Shown here: one piece after another, positions 24,864 through 34,230 of the stretch
How the letters are laid out: each line of letters starts with the position of its first letter
Numbering within the stretch: the stretch's first letter is position 1
Source: Kribbella sp. CA-293567
Lineage (GTDB): Bacteria > Actinomycetota > Actinomycetes > Propionibacteriales > Kribbellaceae
DNA length: 64,000 bases
Direction of reading: 5' to 3'
Assembly (NCBI RefSeq): GCF_027627575.1
Contig: NZ_CP114065.1
Span: forward strand, 5,456,001 to 5,520,000
Notes under the pieces: generated by a model
What the model was told of the DNA's origin: nothing
Seen by the model: the letters and a program-made list of their open reading frames with translations, nothing else
The model's database searches: none
Position numbers and translations under genes: made by a program

Positions 24864-26225
24864 ATGAACACTTTCCCCCGTCCGAGCCGCAGCCCGCGCA
24901 CCACCGGCGGCAAGCGCACCCGCACCGCCGTCGCTGCCGCCACCACCTTGGCAGCGCTCGCGACCCTCACCGTCGCCTCCACCAGCAGCGCCGCTGCTCA
25001 AAGCCCCACCCAGAGCAGCGACCAAGGTGCCGGGCAGCCCGTCGCCGTCCAGTACGCCGCCAACATCCTCCCCCTCGGCGACGCGGACCTCACCGAGACC
25101 CGCACGTCCACCGCCCTGGCCGAGGGCGTCACCCTGACCCGCATCGTCCGCGGCACCGAACCCGCCCCCGCGGACCAGATCAACACCACGCCCCGGGGCC
25201 CCTGGGTGGTCAACGTCCTCACCATCGACCCACGCAAGGCGCGCGGCGAACTGAAGGCCACCTACGGCGCGGACCTCGCCAAGGTCGAGAAGACCACCGA
25301 CCTGGTCCGTACGGTGGGCGCCCTGGCCGGCGTCAACGCGTCCTTCTTCACCTTCACCGCCAGCGCCCTCTACCCCGGCGATCCGGTCGGCCTCGGCATC
25401 TTCGACGGCAAGCTGCTCAGTGAGCCGCTCACCGATCCGGCCGAGGCCAACTTCATCATCGATGCCAAGAGCAACAAAGCGGTGATGGGTCACCTGACCT
25501 GGTCCGGCAGCGTCAAGAACCCGAAGACCGGCACCACGCTGCCGCTCGAGTTCGTCAACCACCCGCCGGTGATCCCGGCCGCCTGCGCCACCCTCCCGGC
25601 TCAGACGGCGTGTGCCGAGCCCGGTGACGTCACGCTGTTCACCCCCGAGTTCGCCGCCACCACCCCGGCCGGCGCCGGCATCGAGGTCGTCCTCGACCGC
25701 GACGGTTGCGTCGAGCGGGTCGCCGCCACCCGCGGTACCAGCCTCACCAAGAGCCAGACCTCGCTGCAGGCGACAGGCAGCGACTCGAACGCGCTCCTCG
25801 GCATGGTTTCCCACACCTGCTTGAAGACCGACCTCGCCGTCGCCAACGAGTACGGCACCAACCTCAAGCTGAAGAAGGACCTGTACGCCGTGACCGGCCG
25901 CTACCGTCTCACCGCCAACGGCAAGATCGTCGTCCCGGCCGGTACCGGCAGCTTCTTCGACCGCAACCCGCGCACGATCGTCGGCACCGCCACCGACGGC
26001 AAGCTCACGCTGGCCACCATCGACGGCCGGCAGACCACCAGCGTCGGTACGACGATGGACGAGACCGCCGCGGTCGCCAAGTCGCTCGGCCTGCACGACG
26101 CGATCAACCTGGACGGCGGCGGCTCGACCGCGATGGCCGTGAACGGCGCCCTGGTCAGCCGCCCGAGCGGCACGAACGGCGCCGAGCGGGCGGTCGGCGA
26201 CGCGCTGGTCTACGTCGAGAAGTAG
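24864..26225 (+). CDS. Secreted phosphodiester glycosidase family protein (NAGPA domain)
   Basis: 453 aa. Signal peptide with a basic n-region (PRTTGGKRTRTAVAAATTLA) and an Ala-rich cleavage region around residue 48. The NAGPA domain (about 110-450) contains VNASFFTF, YPGDPVGLGI and the signature INLDGGGSTAMAV near the C-terminus. Members remove GlcNAc from phosphodiesters, for example in uncovering enzyme, and bacterial ones act on wall polymers. Start moved from the ATG at 24855 to 24864 because AAGGA overlaps the first and is correctly spaced from the second. Followed by a strong terminator. Confidence 0.83.
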   Translation: MNTFPRPSRSPRTTGGKRTRTAVAAATTLAALATLTVASTSSAAAQSPTQSSDQGAGQPVAVQYAANILPLGDADLTETRTSTALAEGVTLTRIVRGTEPAPADQINTTPRGPWVVNVLTIDPRKARGELKATYGADLAKVEKTTDLVRTVGALAGVNASFFTFTASALYPGDPVGLGIFDGKLLSEPLTDPAEANFIIDAKSNKAVMGHLTWSGSVKNPKTGTTLPLEFVNHPPVIPAACATLPAQTACAEPGDVTLFTPEFAATTPAGAGIEVVLDRDGCVERVAATRGTSLTKSQTSLQATGSDSNALLGMVSHTCLKTDLAVANEYGTNLKLKKDLYAVTGRYRLTANGKIVVPAGTGSFFDRNPRTIVGTATDGKLTLATIDGRQTTSVGTTMDETAAVAKSLGLHDAINLDGGGSTAMAVNGALVSRPSGTNGAERAVGDALVYVEK

Positions 26226-26239
26226 CACCGGACCAACGG

Positions 26240-26275
26240 AAAGCCCAGGCGGACGACGCTGTCCGCCTGGGCTTT
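26240..26275. terminator. Rho-independent terminator, 15-bp perfect stem
   Basis: Stem arms 26240-26254 (AAAGCCCAGGCGGAC) and 26261-26275 with loop GACGCT, ending in CTTTCC. It can serve both the glycosidase gene and the convergent minus-strand gene. Confidence 0.85.
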
Positions 26276-26291
26276 CCTGCTCTGCGGGACC

Positions 26292-27539
26292 TCAGAAGTT
26301 GCTGTTGGAGATTCCCTGTCCGAGGATCACCTGGTCGAAGGTGTTCCCGTCGTTGTCGTCGGTGTAGGCCACCGCGACCTCCGACCACGGAGACACCGCG
26401 ACCACCAACTGCTCCTGCCGCCCGGCCGTCACCTGGCTCAACTGCTGAGCCGAAAGCCGTGGAGCGTCCGTCGTACCGGCCGGGTTGAAGCCGCGGACCC
26501 AGACGTCGAGGTCACTGGTCGTCCAGCCGACGACGCTGGTGGCCTGATCGTCGATACCCACCGACGGAACCTTGCCATTAGCAACGACTTGCAGGTCGGC
26601 GAACCGTGGGGCGCCGGCACCGTTGAAGCTCCGCGTCCACGCACCGGCACCCGACTCCCACGCGACCGCGAAGTCGCCGTTGAAGTTGGCGGCGACCGAC
26701 GCGCGGGTCTGTGCCCCGGCGGTGGTGGCGTTCGCCGTACGCCGGGACAGCGTGACCGCTCCGTTCGTCCGGGCCAGCCCCACCAGCCCGATGTTGTACG
26801 ACGGATCGGCTGATCCGTCGTCCCACACCACCACGGCATCTCCTGACGCCGAGACCGCGACGTCCGGATTGTGGTGCTGACCCGTGGTGGTGGAGGCGGT
26901 GACTTCCCATGCCCGCGTTGTCGGACCGGTGAACCCCGCCGCCTTGACCGTCGGCAGTGCGCCGGCAGGTGTCTGCAGGTCCTCCCACACCACCGTGAAG
27001 GCGACGGCGGCACTCGAGGGAGCACCGTCCGGATCGACAGCGACCCGTGGATTCCTTTGCTGGCCGTCGGAATTGCTGTTGGCGCTCCCCGTGGCCGTGA
27101 CGGTTCCCGCTGTGTTCACGACGCGGTACGGGACGTTGTAGTACCCGTTGCCGTCCGGGTCGTCGGCCCACACCACGACGGCGTTGCCCTTGTCGTCCAG
27201 GCCGACATCCGGGTGCAGGTGGCGCCAGGTGGTGACTCCGCTGCCGCCCGCGGCCGACAGCTTCTTCTCGTAGAGTGCCGTCCCGTTGCGGTACAACCGC
27301 AGGAAGATCTCGCTGTGGGTGTTGTCGGCAGCATCGGTCGAGTCCCGGTCGTCCTCCCACACCACGGCGACGTACCCGTTGCGGTTGGTCGCGATGGCGG
27401 CAGCGTCCTGGTCTCCGGACGCCACGCTGTTCGCGGTCGACCAGATCGGTGTCGCGATCGCGGCATGAGCTGCGGGAGTCACGAAGCCGACCAGCAGCGA
27501 GGGTACGGCGACAGCGGTGGCGACAAGCTTCTTCTTCAT
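26292..27539 (-). CDS. Secreted beta-propeller-like protein, operon partner of PhoD
   Basis: 415 aa. Classical signal peptide (MKKKLVATAVAVPSLLVGF, cleavage after AHA). The rest is built from repeats with a VAVxWEDD / VVVWADD / VVVWDDG core roughly every 50-60 residues (e.g. GYVAVVWEDDRD, GNAVVVWADDPDG, GDAVVVWDDGS, GDFAVAWESG), as in beta-propeller blades. No catalytic motif seen. Start at 27539 has GAGGAG upstream. The PhoD gene ends 12 bases before it, so the two are probably co-transcribed. Function unknown; carbohydrate or phosphoester binding is only a guess. Confidence 0.75.
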   Translation of the reverse strand: MKKKLVATAVAVPSLLVGFVTPAAHAAIATPIWSTANSVASGDQDAAAIATNRNGYVAVVWEDDRDSTDAADNTHSEIFLRLYRNGTALYEKKLSAAGGSGVTTWRHLHPDVGLDDKGNAVVVWADDPDGNGYYNVPYRVVNTAGTVTATGSANSNSDGQQRNPRVAVDPDGAPSSAAVAFTVVWEDLQTPAGALPTVKAAGFTGPTTRAWEVTASTTTGQHHNPDVAVSASGDAVVVWDDGSADPSYNIGLVGLARTNGAVTLSRRTANATTAGAQTRASVAANFNGDFAVAWESGAGAWTRSFNGAGAPRFADLQVVANGKVPSVGIDDQATSVVGWTTSDLDVWVRGFNPAGTTDAPRLSAQQLSQVTAGRQEQLVVAVSPWSEVAVAYTDDNDGNTFDQVILGQGISNSNF

Positions 27540-27550
27540 CGCTGATCTCC

Positions 27551-29089
27551 TCAGACGGCCTGAAGGCCGGGCCGGCCCTCTTCGATCACGAACGACTTCG
27601 CGGTACCGACCGCGCCGTCGTGTTCCGAAACCTTCGCCACGGTGCGGAAGTCGGCCCGCAGCTGGGTCGGCGACAGCGTCGTCCGGATGTAGCCGCGGCG
27701 GTTGCTGTAGAACTTCAGCCACGGATTGGTCCCGACGTCGGGGATCGCGGTCGCCGCGTCGCCGTCACCACCCGAGGTCGCCGAGCTGGTGACGAGCTCG
27801 CTGCCGATCACGGCCGAGTTCGCGTTGTTGTAGTCGGCCATCAGGTTGTTGCCCCAAGCGCGGTGAACGTCACCGGTGAGCACCACCGGGTTGCGGACGC
27901 CGCGACTGACCCAGCCCTGCTGGATGCGGGCCCGGGAGGCGCGGTAGCCGTCCCACGAGTCCATGCTCGCGCCGGAGGCGTTGAAGCGCCGTGCGAAGAA
28001 CACCTGCTGTCCGATGATGTCCCAGGTGGCGGCCTTCTGGGCCAGACCGTTCAGCAGCCAGGTCTCCTGGGCGTTGCCCGGCAGGCTTCGCGTGGCCAGG
28101 TCGGCGTCGGAGCAGACCTTCCAGCCGTCACCACAGGCCTGGTCGTTGCGGTACTGCCTGGTGTCTAGCATGTGGAAGGTCGCCAGCTTGCCCCACTGCA
28201 GGCGCCGGTAGAGCGGGATGGAGGCGCCGTTGCTGGCCTGGGCCGGCCGCAGCGGCATGTTCTCGTAGTAGGCCTTGTAGGCGGCGCTGCGCCGGGCGGT
28301 CCATTGCGCCGCAGTCAGCGACGGCGTGCTGTCGGCACGGATGTTGCCGGCGTGGTTGTTCTCCACCTCATGGTCGTCCGGTACGACGATCCACGGCGCG
28401 ACCGCGTGCGCCGCCTGCAGGTCCGGGTCCGACTTGTACTGCGCATAGCGGCGCCGGTAGTCGGCCAGGGTGGTGATCTCGGTGCCGCCCAGGTGGAGTC
28501 GCGTGCGGCCCGCAGTACCGGGGTACTCGTAGATGTAGTCACCCAGGAAGAGGATGAGACCTGGGTTGTCCTCAGCCATCCGCCGGTACGCCGTGTAGTA
28601 GCCCTCCTCGTAGTGCGCGCACGAGGTGAACGCCATGGTGAGGTCACGGCCGTTGGTGCCCGCTGCAGGCGCAGTACGAGTGCGTCCTACGGGCGACACG
28701 TGTCCCTGAGCACGGAAACGGTAGAAGTAGTCCGAGTCGGGGTTGAGACCAGCCGGGACGACATGCACCGAGTGCGCCGCGCCGTACGTCGCAGTGACGG
28801 TACCCGAGGCGACAAGTGTGCTGAACGACTCGCTGGTCGACACCTGCCAGTCCACGGCGACGTTGGCGTTCGCCATACCGCCTTGGCCGTCCGCGTTGAG
28901 CGGAGACGGAGCCAGCCGGGTCCACAGGACGACACTGCTCGCGTCGGGCTCACCGGAGGCGATGCCCAGCTGGAACGGATACGGGGTGGCCGCGGTGGCC
29001 GAGATGATGCTGGAACGGGCAGGCAGTGCGGTGGCGCCGGCGGCCGCGAGGCCGCCGAGGACAAGGGTTCGACGACTGATGGGGGTCAT
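27551..29089 (-). CDS. phoD: Alkaline phosphatase / phosphodiesterase PhoD
   Basis: 512 aa, exported by the Tat route: SRRTLVLGG is a twin-arginine signal. Metal-binding motifs of PhoD are in order: LGDYIYEYP (~155), PDDHEVENNHAG (~215) and LTGDVHRAWGNN (~395). Releases phosphate from phosphodiesters, including wall teichoic acids, using Fe3+ and Ca2+. ATG at 29089 chosen (AAAGGTGAGG upstream) instead of a GTG nine bases earlier. A PHO box was looked for upstream but none is convincing. Confidence 0.9.
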   Translation of the reverse strand: MTPISRRTLVLGGLAAAGATALPARSSIISATAATPYPFQLGIASGEPDASSVVLWTRLAPSPLNADGQGGMANANVAVDWQVSTSESFSTLVASGTVTATYGAAHSVHVVPAGLNPDSDYFYRFRAQGHVSPVGRTRTAPAAGTNGRDLTMAFTSCAHYEEGYYTAYRRMAEDNPGLILFLGDYIYEYPGTAGRTRLHLGGTEITTLADYRRRYAQYKSDPDLQAAHAVAPWIVVPDDHEVENNHAGNIRADSTPSLTAAQWTARRSAAYKAYYENMPLRPAQASNGASIPLYRRLQWGKLATFHMLDTRQYRNDQACGDGWKVCSDADLATRSLPGNAQETWLLNGLAQKAATWDIIGQQVFFARRFNASGASMDSWDGYRASRARIQQGWVSRGVRNPVVLTGDVHRAWGNNLMADYNNANSAVIGSELVTSSATSGGDGDAATAIPDVGTNPWLKFYSNRRGYIRTTLSPTQLRADFRTVAKVSEHDGAVGTAKSFVIEEGRPGLQAV

Positions 29090-29169
29090 GGGCCTCACCT
29101 TTCGAGGTGCGCATTGGGGCGGTTCGTGCCCATGATCCCCACAGTCCCGTAACTTTCCTACACCTTGTC

Positions 29170-30798
29170 CTACCGGACAACGGCCCCCTGGATGAACTTC
29201 TGGGTGCGCTGCTCGGCGGTCGGCACCGGATCGAACGGCTTACGGTCCTGCTGGCAGGTGCTGCCGTCGGCGGGCGCCTTGAGTTGTGTCAGGTACTCCG
29301 TGATCCGGGCGTCGGCGCAGGCGCTCTTGCCCAGCGTGGTGTGCCCCCAGCCCTCGACCGTGAGCATCCGCGCGTCCGGGTACAGGTCGGAGTACGGGCG
29401 GGTCGCCTGGTACGGCGTGGCCGGGTCGTAGCGGGTGCCGATCACCAGCACCGGCGCCTTCACCTTGTTCTCCCACGGTCCGAGGAAGGCGTCGTTGTCC
29501 CGGATCGGCAGGAACTCACAGGTCAGTCCGACCCACGAGCGCATCCGGCCGAAGTGGGGGGCGCGCTGGTTCGTCTGGTCCGCCCAGGCCGGGTAGGCAA
29601 GCGGGCGACCGGTCTTCTTCGCGTCAACACAGAACTGCAGGGACCCGCCCAGCGACGGGTACTCCTCCTTGCGGTTGTTCCACTCCAGCAGCGCTCGCGG
29701 CGCCTTCAGCCCGGCCGTGGCACCTGCCTTGGCCGCTGCCTTCGGGATGGCGGCCACTTCGGCGTAGAAGGCTGCGAGATCGGGCCACATCGCCGGCTCG
29801 TACAGGTACTGGAACGTCAACGCCACGGCGTCCTGATACCGCAACTGCTGCTGGGTACCGTCGGGCAGTGTCACCATCACAGGTCCCGCCTTGAGCCGCG
29901 TCAACACACCCTCCACCACCGTCGAGGGGTCGCCGAGCTCGGCGACCGGACACTGGCTCGGCCCGGCCTTCTTGCACTCCGCCTTGAACTGCGCGAACGT
30001 CTCCGTCGCCCCCTCGCTCTGCCGCAGCCGTACGCCGACCGGCCGCCGGTCGCCGTCCGAGCCCGAGTACCACGAGGGCAGCAGCGTTCCGTCGAGGACG
30101 AGCGCGCGGACGTTGTCCGGGAAGAACTTCGCGTACGTCGCTCCGAGGTCGGTGCCGTAGGAGTAGCCGACGTAGGAGAGCTTCCTGTCACCGACCGCCT
30201 GCCGGAGCAGATCCATGTCACGCGCGACGTTCGCGGTCGAGAAGTGCGCCAGCCGATCGGGCGACGTGGTCAGGCAACTGGCGGCCAGCTTGAGATTCGC
30301 CTTCAGATAGGCCTTGTCCTCGGCCGGCGTGATCGGGAACGAGGTCACCTCGCCGAGCGCGGCCGCTTCCTCGGCTGCCGTCGGGTAGCAGGTGACCGGA
30401 TCCGACTTGCCGACGCCGCGCGGGTCGAAGCCCAGGATGTCGAACTGCGCCCGCACCTGCGGCGTGTAGGCGAACTGTGCGGCCTGCTGGACGAAAGGCA
30501 CGCCCGGGCCACCGGGTCCACCCGGGTTGGTGAACAAGGTGCCGATCCGCTTGGCGGGGTCGCTCGCCGGCAGTCGGGTCAACGCGATCGTCGTGGTAGC
30601 GCCGCGCGGCCGGTCGTAGTCGGTCGGAACCTCCACAGTGGCGCACTGGAAGGCTTTCAGCGCTGGATCGGACCCGCAGCCGGTCCAGTTGATCTTGGGT
30701 ACCGTTGGTCGCGGCGTGGCGGCGGCAACTGTGGTCGGCGCTACCAGAGCGGTGGCTGCCAGCAAGGCCGAGAACCGTAGGGCGGTACGTGAACTCAT
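29170..30798 (-). CDS. Secreted TAP-like alpha/beta hydrolase (tripeptidyl aminopeptidase family)
   Basis: 542 aa with signal peptide (ALRFSALLAATALVAPTTVAA). Resembles Streptomyces extracellular tripeptidyl aminopeptidases and SCO7095-type hydrolases: oxyanion region NPGGPGGPGV, nucleophile YVGYSYGTDLG (~205), Asp in IGTRYDPATPYQ and His in GWGHTTLG in the C-terminal TAP domain. Removes short peptides from the N-terminus of substrates outside the cell. Located next to phoD but with 80 bases between, probably its own unit. Confidence 0.87.
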   Translation of the reverse strand: MSSRTALRFSALLAATALVAPTTVAAATPRPTVPKINWTGCGSDPALKAFQCATVEVPTDYDRPRGATTTIALTRLPASDPAKRIGTLFTNPGGPGGPGVPFVQQAAQFAYTPQVRAQFDILGFDPRGVGKSDPVTCYPTAAEEAAALGEVTSFPITPAEDKAYLKANLKLAASCLTTSPDRLAHFSTANVARDMDLLRQAVGDRKLSYVGYSYGTDLGATYAKFFPDNVRALVLDGTLLPSWYSGSDGDRRPVGVRLRQSEGATETFAQFKAECKKAGPSQCPVAELGDPSTVVEGVLTRLKAGPVMVTLPDGTQQQLRYQDAVALTFQYLYEPAMWPDLAAFYAEVAAIPKAAAKAGATAGLKAPRALLEWNNRKEEYPSLGGSLQFCVDAKKTGRPLAYPAWADQTNQRAPHFGRMRSWVGLTCEFLPIRDNDAFLGPWENKVKAPVLVIGTRYDPATPYQATRPYSDLYPDARMLTVEGWGHTTLGKSACADARITEYLTQLKAPADGSTCQQDRKPFDPVPTAEQRTQKFIQGAVVR

Positions 30799-30879
30799 AG
30801 TTTCCCCAGAGAGTCGACGGTTCGGACGAAGTCGACGCTATGACGGGGAGCTGTCAGTGCGAGTCCACCACGAGAACGA

Positions 30880-30912
30880 GGCCGGTCATCCGCCTGTCAG
30901 CGGATGCCGGCC
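30880..30912 (-). terminator. clpX terminator hairpin
   Basis: GGCCGGTCATCCGC (30880-30893) pairs with GCGGATGCCGGCC (30900-30912) with a single bulged T, about 55 bases beyond the clpX stop on the minus strand. Confidence 0.6.
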
Positions 30913-30966
30913 CCTCTCAGGAGTGAAGCTGGTGAGCAGAACTCACCCGTGCTGGGGATTGCCTGG

Positions 30967-32262
<1,296 letters not shown>

Positions 32263-32437
32263 CGGGACAGATCCCTTCTCTGAGCAGTCGAACCGGGCGG
32301 AGTCGAACCTCAACCGTCTCGGGGCTGATCCCCACCCGGAACTCGCTTCGACGGTACCGCGCCAGGGGCCGAAACACCGTGCTCACCGACGCGTTGTGAC
32401 TACGCCGGTGGCGAACGCACTGTGGCTTGACAGTGCG

Positions 32438-32603
32438 AGGGGGTGTCTCCTTGTCTCGTGCAGTCGCGAGCAGGTGCTCGGTGCGGTAGCTCGGTGTGCT
32501 GGAGTGGAGGCCTCGATGCTCTTCCATCGTGGCCTTTGCTCCAGTGCGCCGAGCTGCCGTGCCGAGTGCCGCGCAGCACGCACGAGACAAGGAGACACGC
32601 CCT
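32438..32603 (+). repeat. Long hairpin repeat element, copy 2 (166 nt)
   Basis: Left arm 32438-32518 and right arm 32525-32603, loop CTCTTC. The outer 24 and the inner ~45 positions pair; one internal loop of about eight bases lies in between. Eleven G-U wobbles, all consistent with plus-strand RNA and none of the opposite sense outside the internal loop. Shares with copy 1 the size, the ends (AGGG...CCCT), the tip CCTCGATG-loop-CATCGTGG and its T-T mismatch. It lies between clpP2 and clpX, antisense to them. The remainder of the 381-base spacer shows nothing else I can name. Confidence 0.85.
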
Positions 32604-32643
32604 GAGCCGCTGGGGACAGTACCGTCGAAGCGGACGGTCGTTC

Positions 32644-33255
32644 TCAGACGCCGGCCGGGACCGGGGTCTTGAGGGTCTGCAGGATGTCGTCGATCAGGCC
32701 GTACTCGATGGCCTGCTCGGCGGTCAGGAACTTGTCCCGCTCGATGTCGCGCGAAACCTCTTCGACCGGCTTGCCGCTGGCCTCGGCGAGCATCGTCTCC
32801 AGCAGCGCGCGCAGCCGCAGGATCTCGTTCGCCTGGATCTCGATGTCGCTGGACTGACCGAAGGTGCCCTCGGTGGCCGGCTGGTGGATGATGATCCGGC
32901 TGTTCGGCAGGGCGAGGCGCTTGCCCGGCGTACCGGCGGCGAGCAGTACCGCGGCGGCCGAGGCGGCTTGGCCGAGGCAGACCGTCTGCACGTCCGGCTT
33001 GATGTAGCGGATGGTGTCGTAGATCGCGGTCAGCGCCGTGAACGAACCACCGGGCGAGTTGATGTAGATGCTGATGTCCCGGTCGGAGTCCATCGCCTGC
33101 AGGCAGAGCAGCTGCGCCATCACGGCGTTGGCGATCTCGTCGGTGATCGGGGTGCCGAGGAAGATGATGCGGTCCTCGAACAGCTTGGTGTAGGGGTCGA
33201 TCCGGCGCATGCCGTACGACGTGCGCTCCTCCCACTGCGGGATGAAGTAGTTCAT
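32644..33255 (-). CDS. clpP2: ATP-dependent Clp protease proteolytic subunit, ClpP2-type
   Basis: 203 aa serine protease subunit. Catalytic Ser in GQAASAAAVLL (~100), His in IIIHQPA (~125) and Asp in ERDKF (~175). The N-terminus (MNYFIPQWEERTSYG) and the AASAAA context match the ClpP2 subunit of the actinobacterial ClpP1P2 heterocomplex. Lies 28 bases after clpP1 in one operon. Confidence 0.94.
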   Translation of the reverse strand: MNYFIPQWEERTSYGMRRIDPYTKLFEDRIIFLGTPITDEIANAVMAQLLCLQAMDSDRDISIYINSPGGSFTALTAIYDTIRYIKPDVQTVCLGQAASAAAVLLAAGTPGKRLALPNSRIIIHQPATEGTFGQSSDIEIQANEILRLRALLETMLAEASGKPVEEVSRDIERDKFLTAEQAIEYGLIDDILQTLKTPVPAGV

Positions 33256-33283
33256 GCGATGTCCTTACGAACGAAGTGGGAGG

Positions 33284-33907
33284 TCAGGAGTTCGGGCTGC
33301 CGCTGCTCAGCTGAGCCGCGCTGGCCACGACGTGGTCGATGAAGCCGTAGTCCTTCGCCTGGTCCGCGGTGAACCAGCGGTCCCGGTCGGCGTCGGTCTC
33401 GACCTGCTCGAGCGGCTGGCCGGTGTGCTCGGCGATCAGCTTGAACAGCTGGGCCTTGATGTGCAGCGACTGCTGGGCCTGGATCTTGATGTCGGAGGCG
33501 GTACCACCCATGCCGCCGGAGGGCTGGTGCATCATGATCCGCGCGTGCGGCAGGGCGAAGCGCTTGTTCTTCGCGCCGGCGCAGAGCAGGAACTGGCCCA
33601 TCGAGGCGGCCAGGCCCATCCCGACCGTGGCGACGTCGTTGGAGATCCACTGCATGGTGTCGTAGATCGCCATGCCGGAGTCCACCGACCCACCCGGTGA
33701 GTTGATGTACAGCCAGATGTCCTTGTTGGGGTCCTCGGCGTTGAGGAGCAGCATCTGTGCGCAGATCGCGTTCGCATTGTCGTCGCGAACCTCCGACCCC
33801 AGAAAGATGATCCGGTTGGTCAGCAGGCGCTGGTAGATGTGGTCGTCGAGTCCGCCGGATCCGGTGCCGCCCGCGGCGGTGGGGCTGGCTGCAAATGTCT
33901 CGTTCAC
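33284..33907 (-). CDS. clpP1: ATP-dependent Clp protease proteolytic subunit, ClpP1-type
   Basis: 207 aa. Catalytic Ser in GLAASMGQFLL (~107), His in IMMHQPSG (~132), Asp in ADRDRW (~181). N-terminal ~20 residues are a Gly/Ser/Ala-rich propeptide-like extension. First gene of clpP1-clpP2; a candidate ClgR operator lies about 52 bases upstream of the start. Confidence 0.94.
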   Translation of the reverse strand: MNETFAASPTAAGGTGSGGLDDHIYQRLLTNRIIFLGSEVRDDNANAICAQMLLLNAEDPNKDIWLYINSPGGSVDSGMAIYDTMQWISNDVATVGMGLAASMGQFLLCAGAKNKRFALPHARIMMHQPSGGMGGTASDIKIQAQQSLHIKAQLFKLIAEHTGQPLEQVETDADRDRWFTADQAKDYGFIDHVVASAAQLSSGSPNS

Positions 33908-33958
33908 GAAGCCGACATTACTGGTCCGCGACGACAGACCTAAGGCTGGTAGGCACCT

Positions 33959-33975
33959 GTTCGCTCACGGCGCAC
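33959..33975 (-). promoter_or_regulatory. Candidate ClgR operator upstream of clpP1
   Basis: GTTCGC-TCACG-GCGCAC matches the GTTCGC-N5-GCG pattern reported for ClgR, the activator of clpP1P2 in Streptomyces, at a plausible promoter position. One site only; binding is inference. Confidence 0.5.
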
Positions 33976-34036
33976 GCCGTCTGCTCTCAGCTAACCCCGG
34001 AACAGCCCCGGATTCCGCCCACGACCAGCGGCCGTG

Positions 34037-34114
34037 AACACCACCCGGTGACCGTGAACAGGTTATTTCCTGTTCAAGGTCGCCAGTTCCTGTTCAAGCC
34101 CACCGGGTGGTGTT
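34037..34114. repeat. Nested inverted repeats in tig-clpP1 spacer
   Basis: AACACCACCCGGTG (34037-34050) is perfectly complementary to CACCGGGTGGTGTT (34101-34114). Inside is a second palindrome, GAACAGG-TTATTT-CCTGTTC (34056-34075), and CCTGTTCAAG occurs twice (34070, 34089). The spacer 33908-34230 contains no gene. Confidence 0.75.
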
Positions 34115-34164
34115 GGGGGTCGCTGGGTGGTGTTCGGGGTCGCTGGGTGGTGTTGGAGGTCGCT
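34105..34164. repeat. Three tandem 20-bp repeats
   Basis: Unit GGGTGGTGTTGGGGGTCGCT starts at 34105, 34125 and 34145; the copies differ at one or two positions (GGG, CGG or GGA in the middle). The first unit overlaps the right arm of the outer inverted repeat. A T-free G-rich strand suggests possible G-quadruplex or protein-binding arrays; nothing decides between them. Confidence 0.85.
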
Positions 34165-34184
34165 TGTTGTGGGGGGAGAAACGC

Positions 34185-34221
34185 CGACGGCCCCGGATCC
34201 GCTGGGGATCCGGGGCCGTCG
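34185..34221 (-). terminator. tig terminator
   Basis: CGACGGCCCCGGATCC (34185-34200) pairs perfectly with 34206-34221 (loop GCTGG), ten bases after the tig stop codon on the minus strand, followed there by CGGCGTTTCTCC. Confidence 0.8.
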
Positions 34222-34230
34222 AGGGGTGCG

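Noticed and set aside
34037..34164. CRISPR-like array
   Set aside because: Repeats are directly adjacent without spacers and only three in number; no cas genes.
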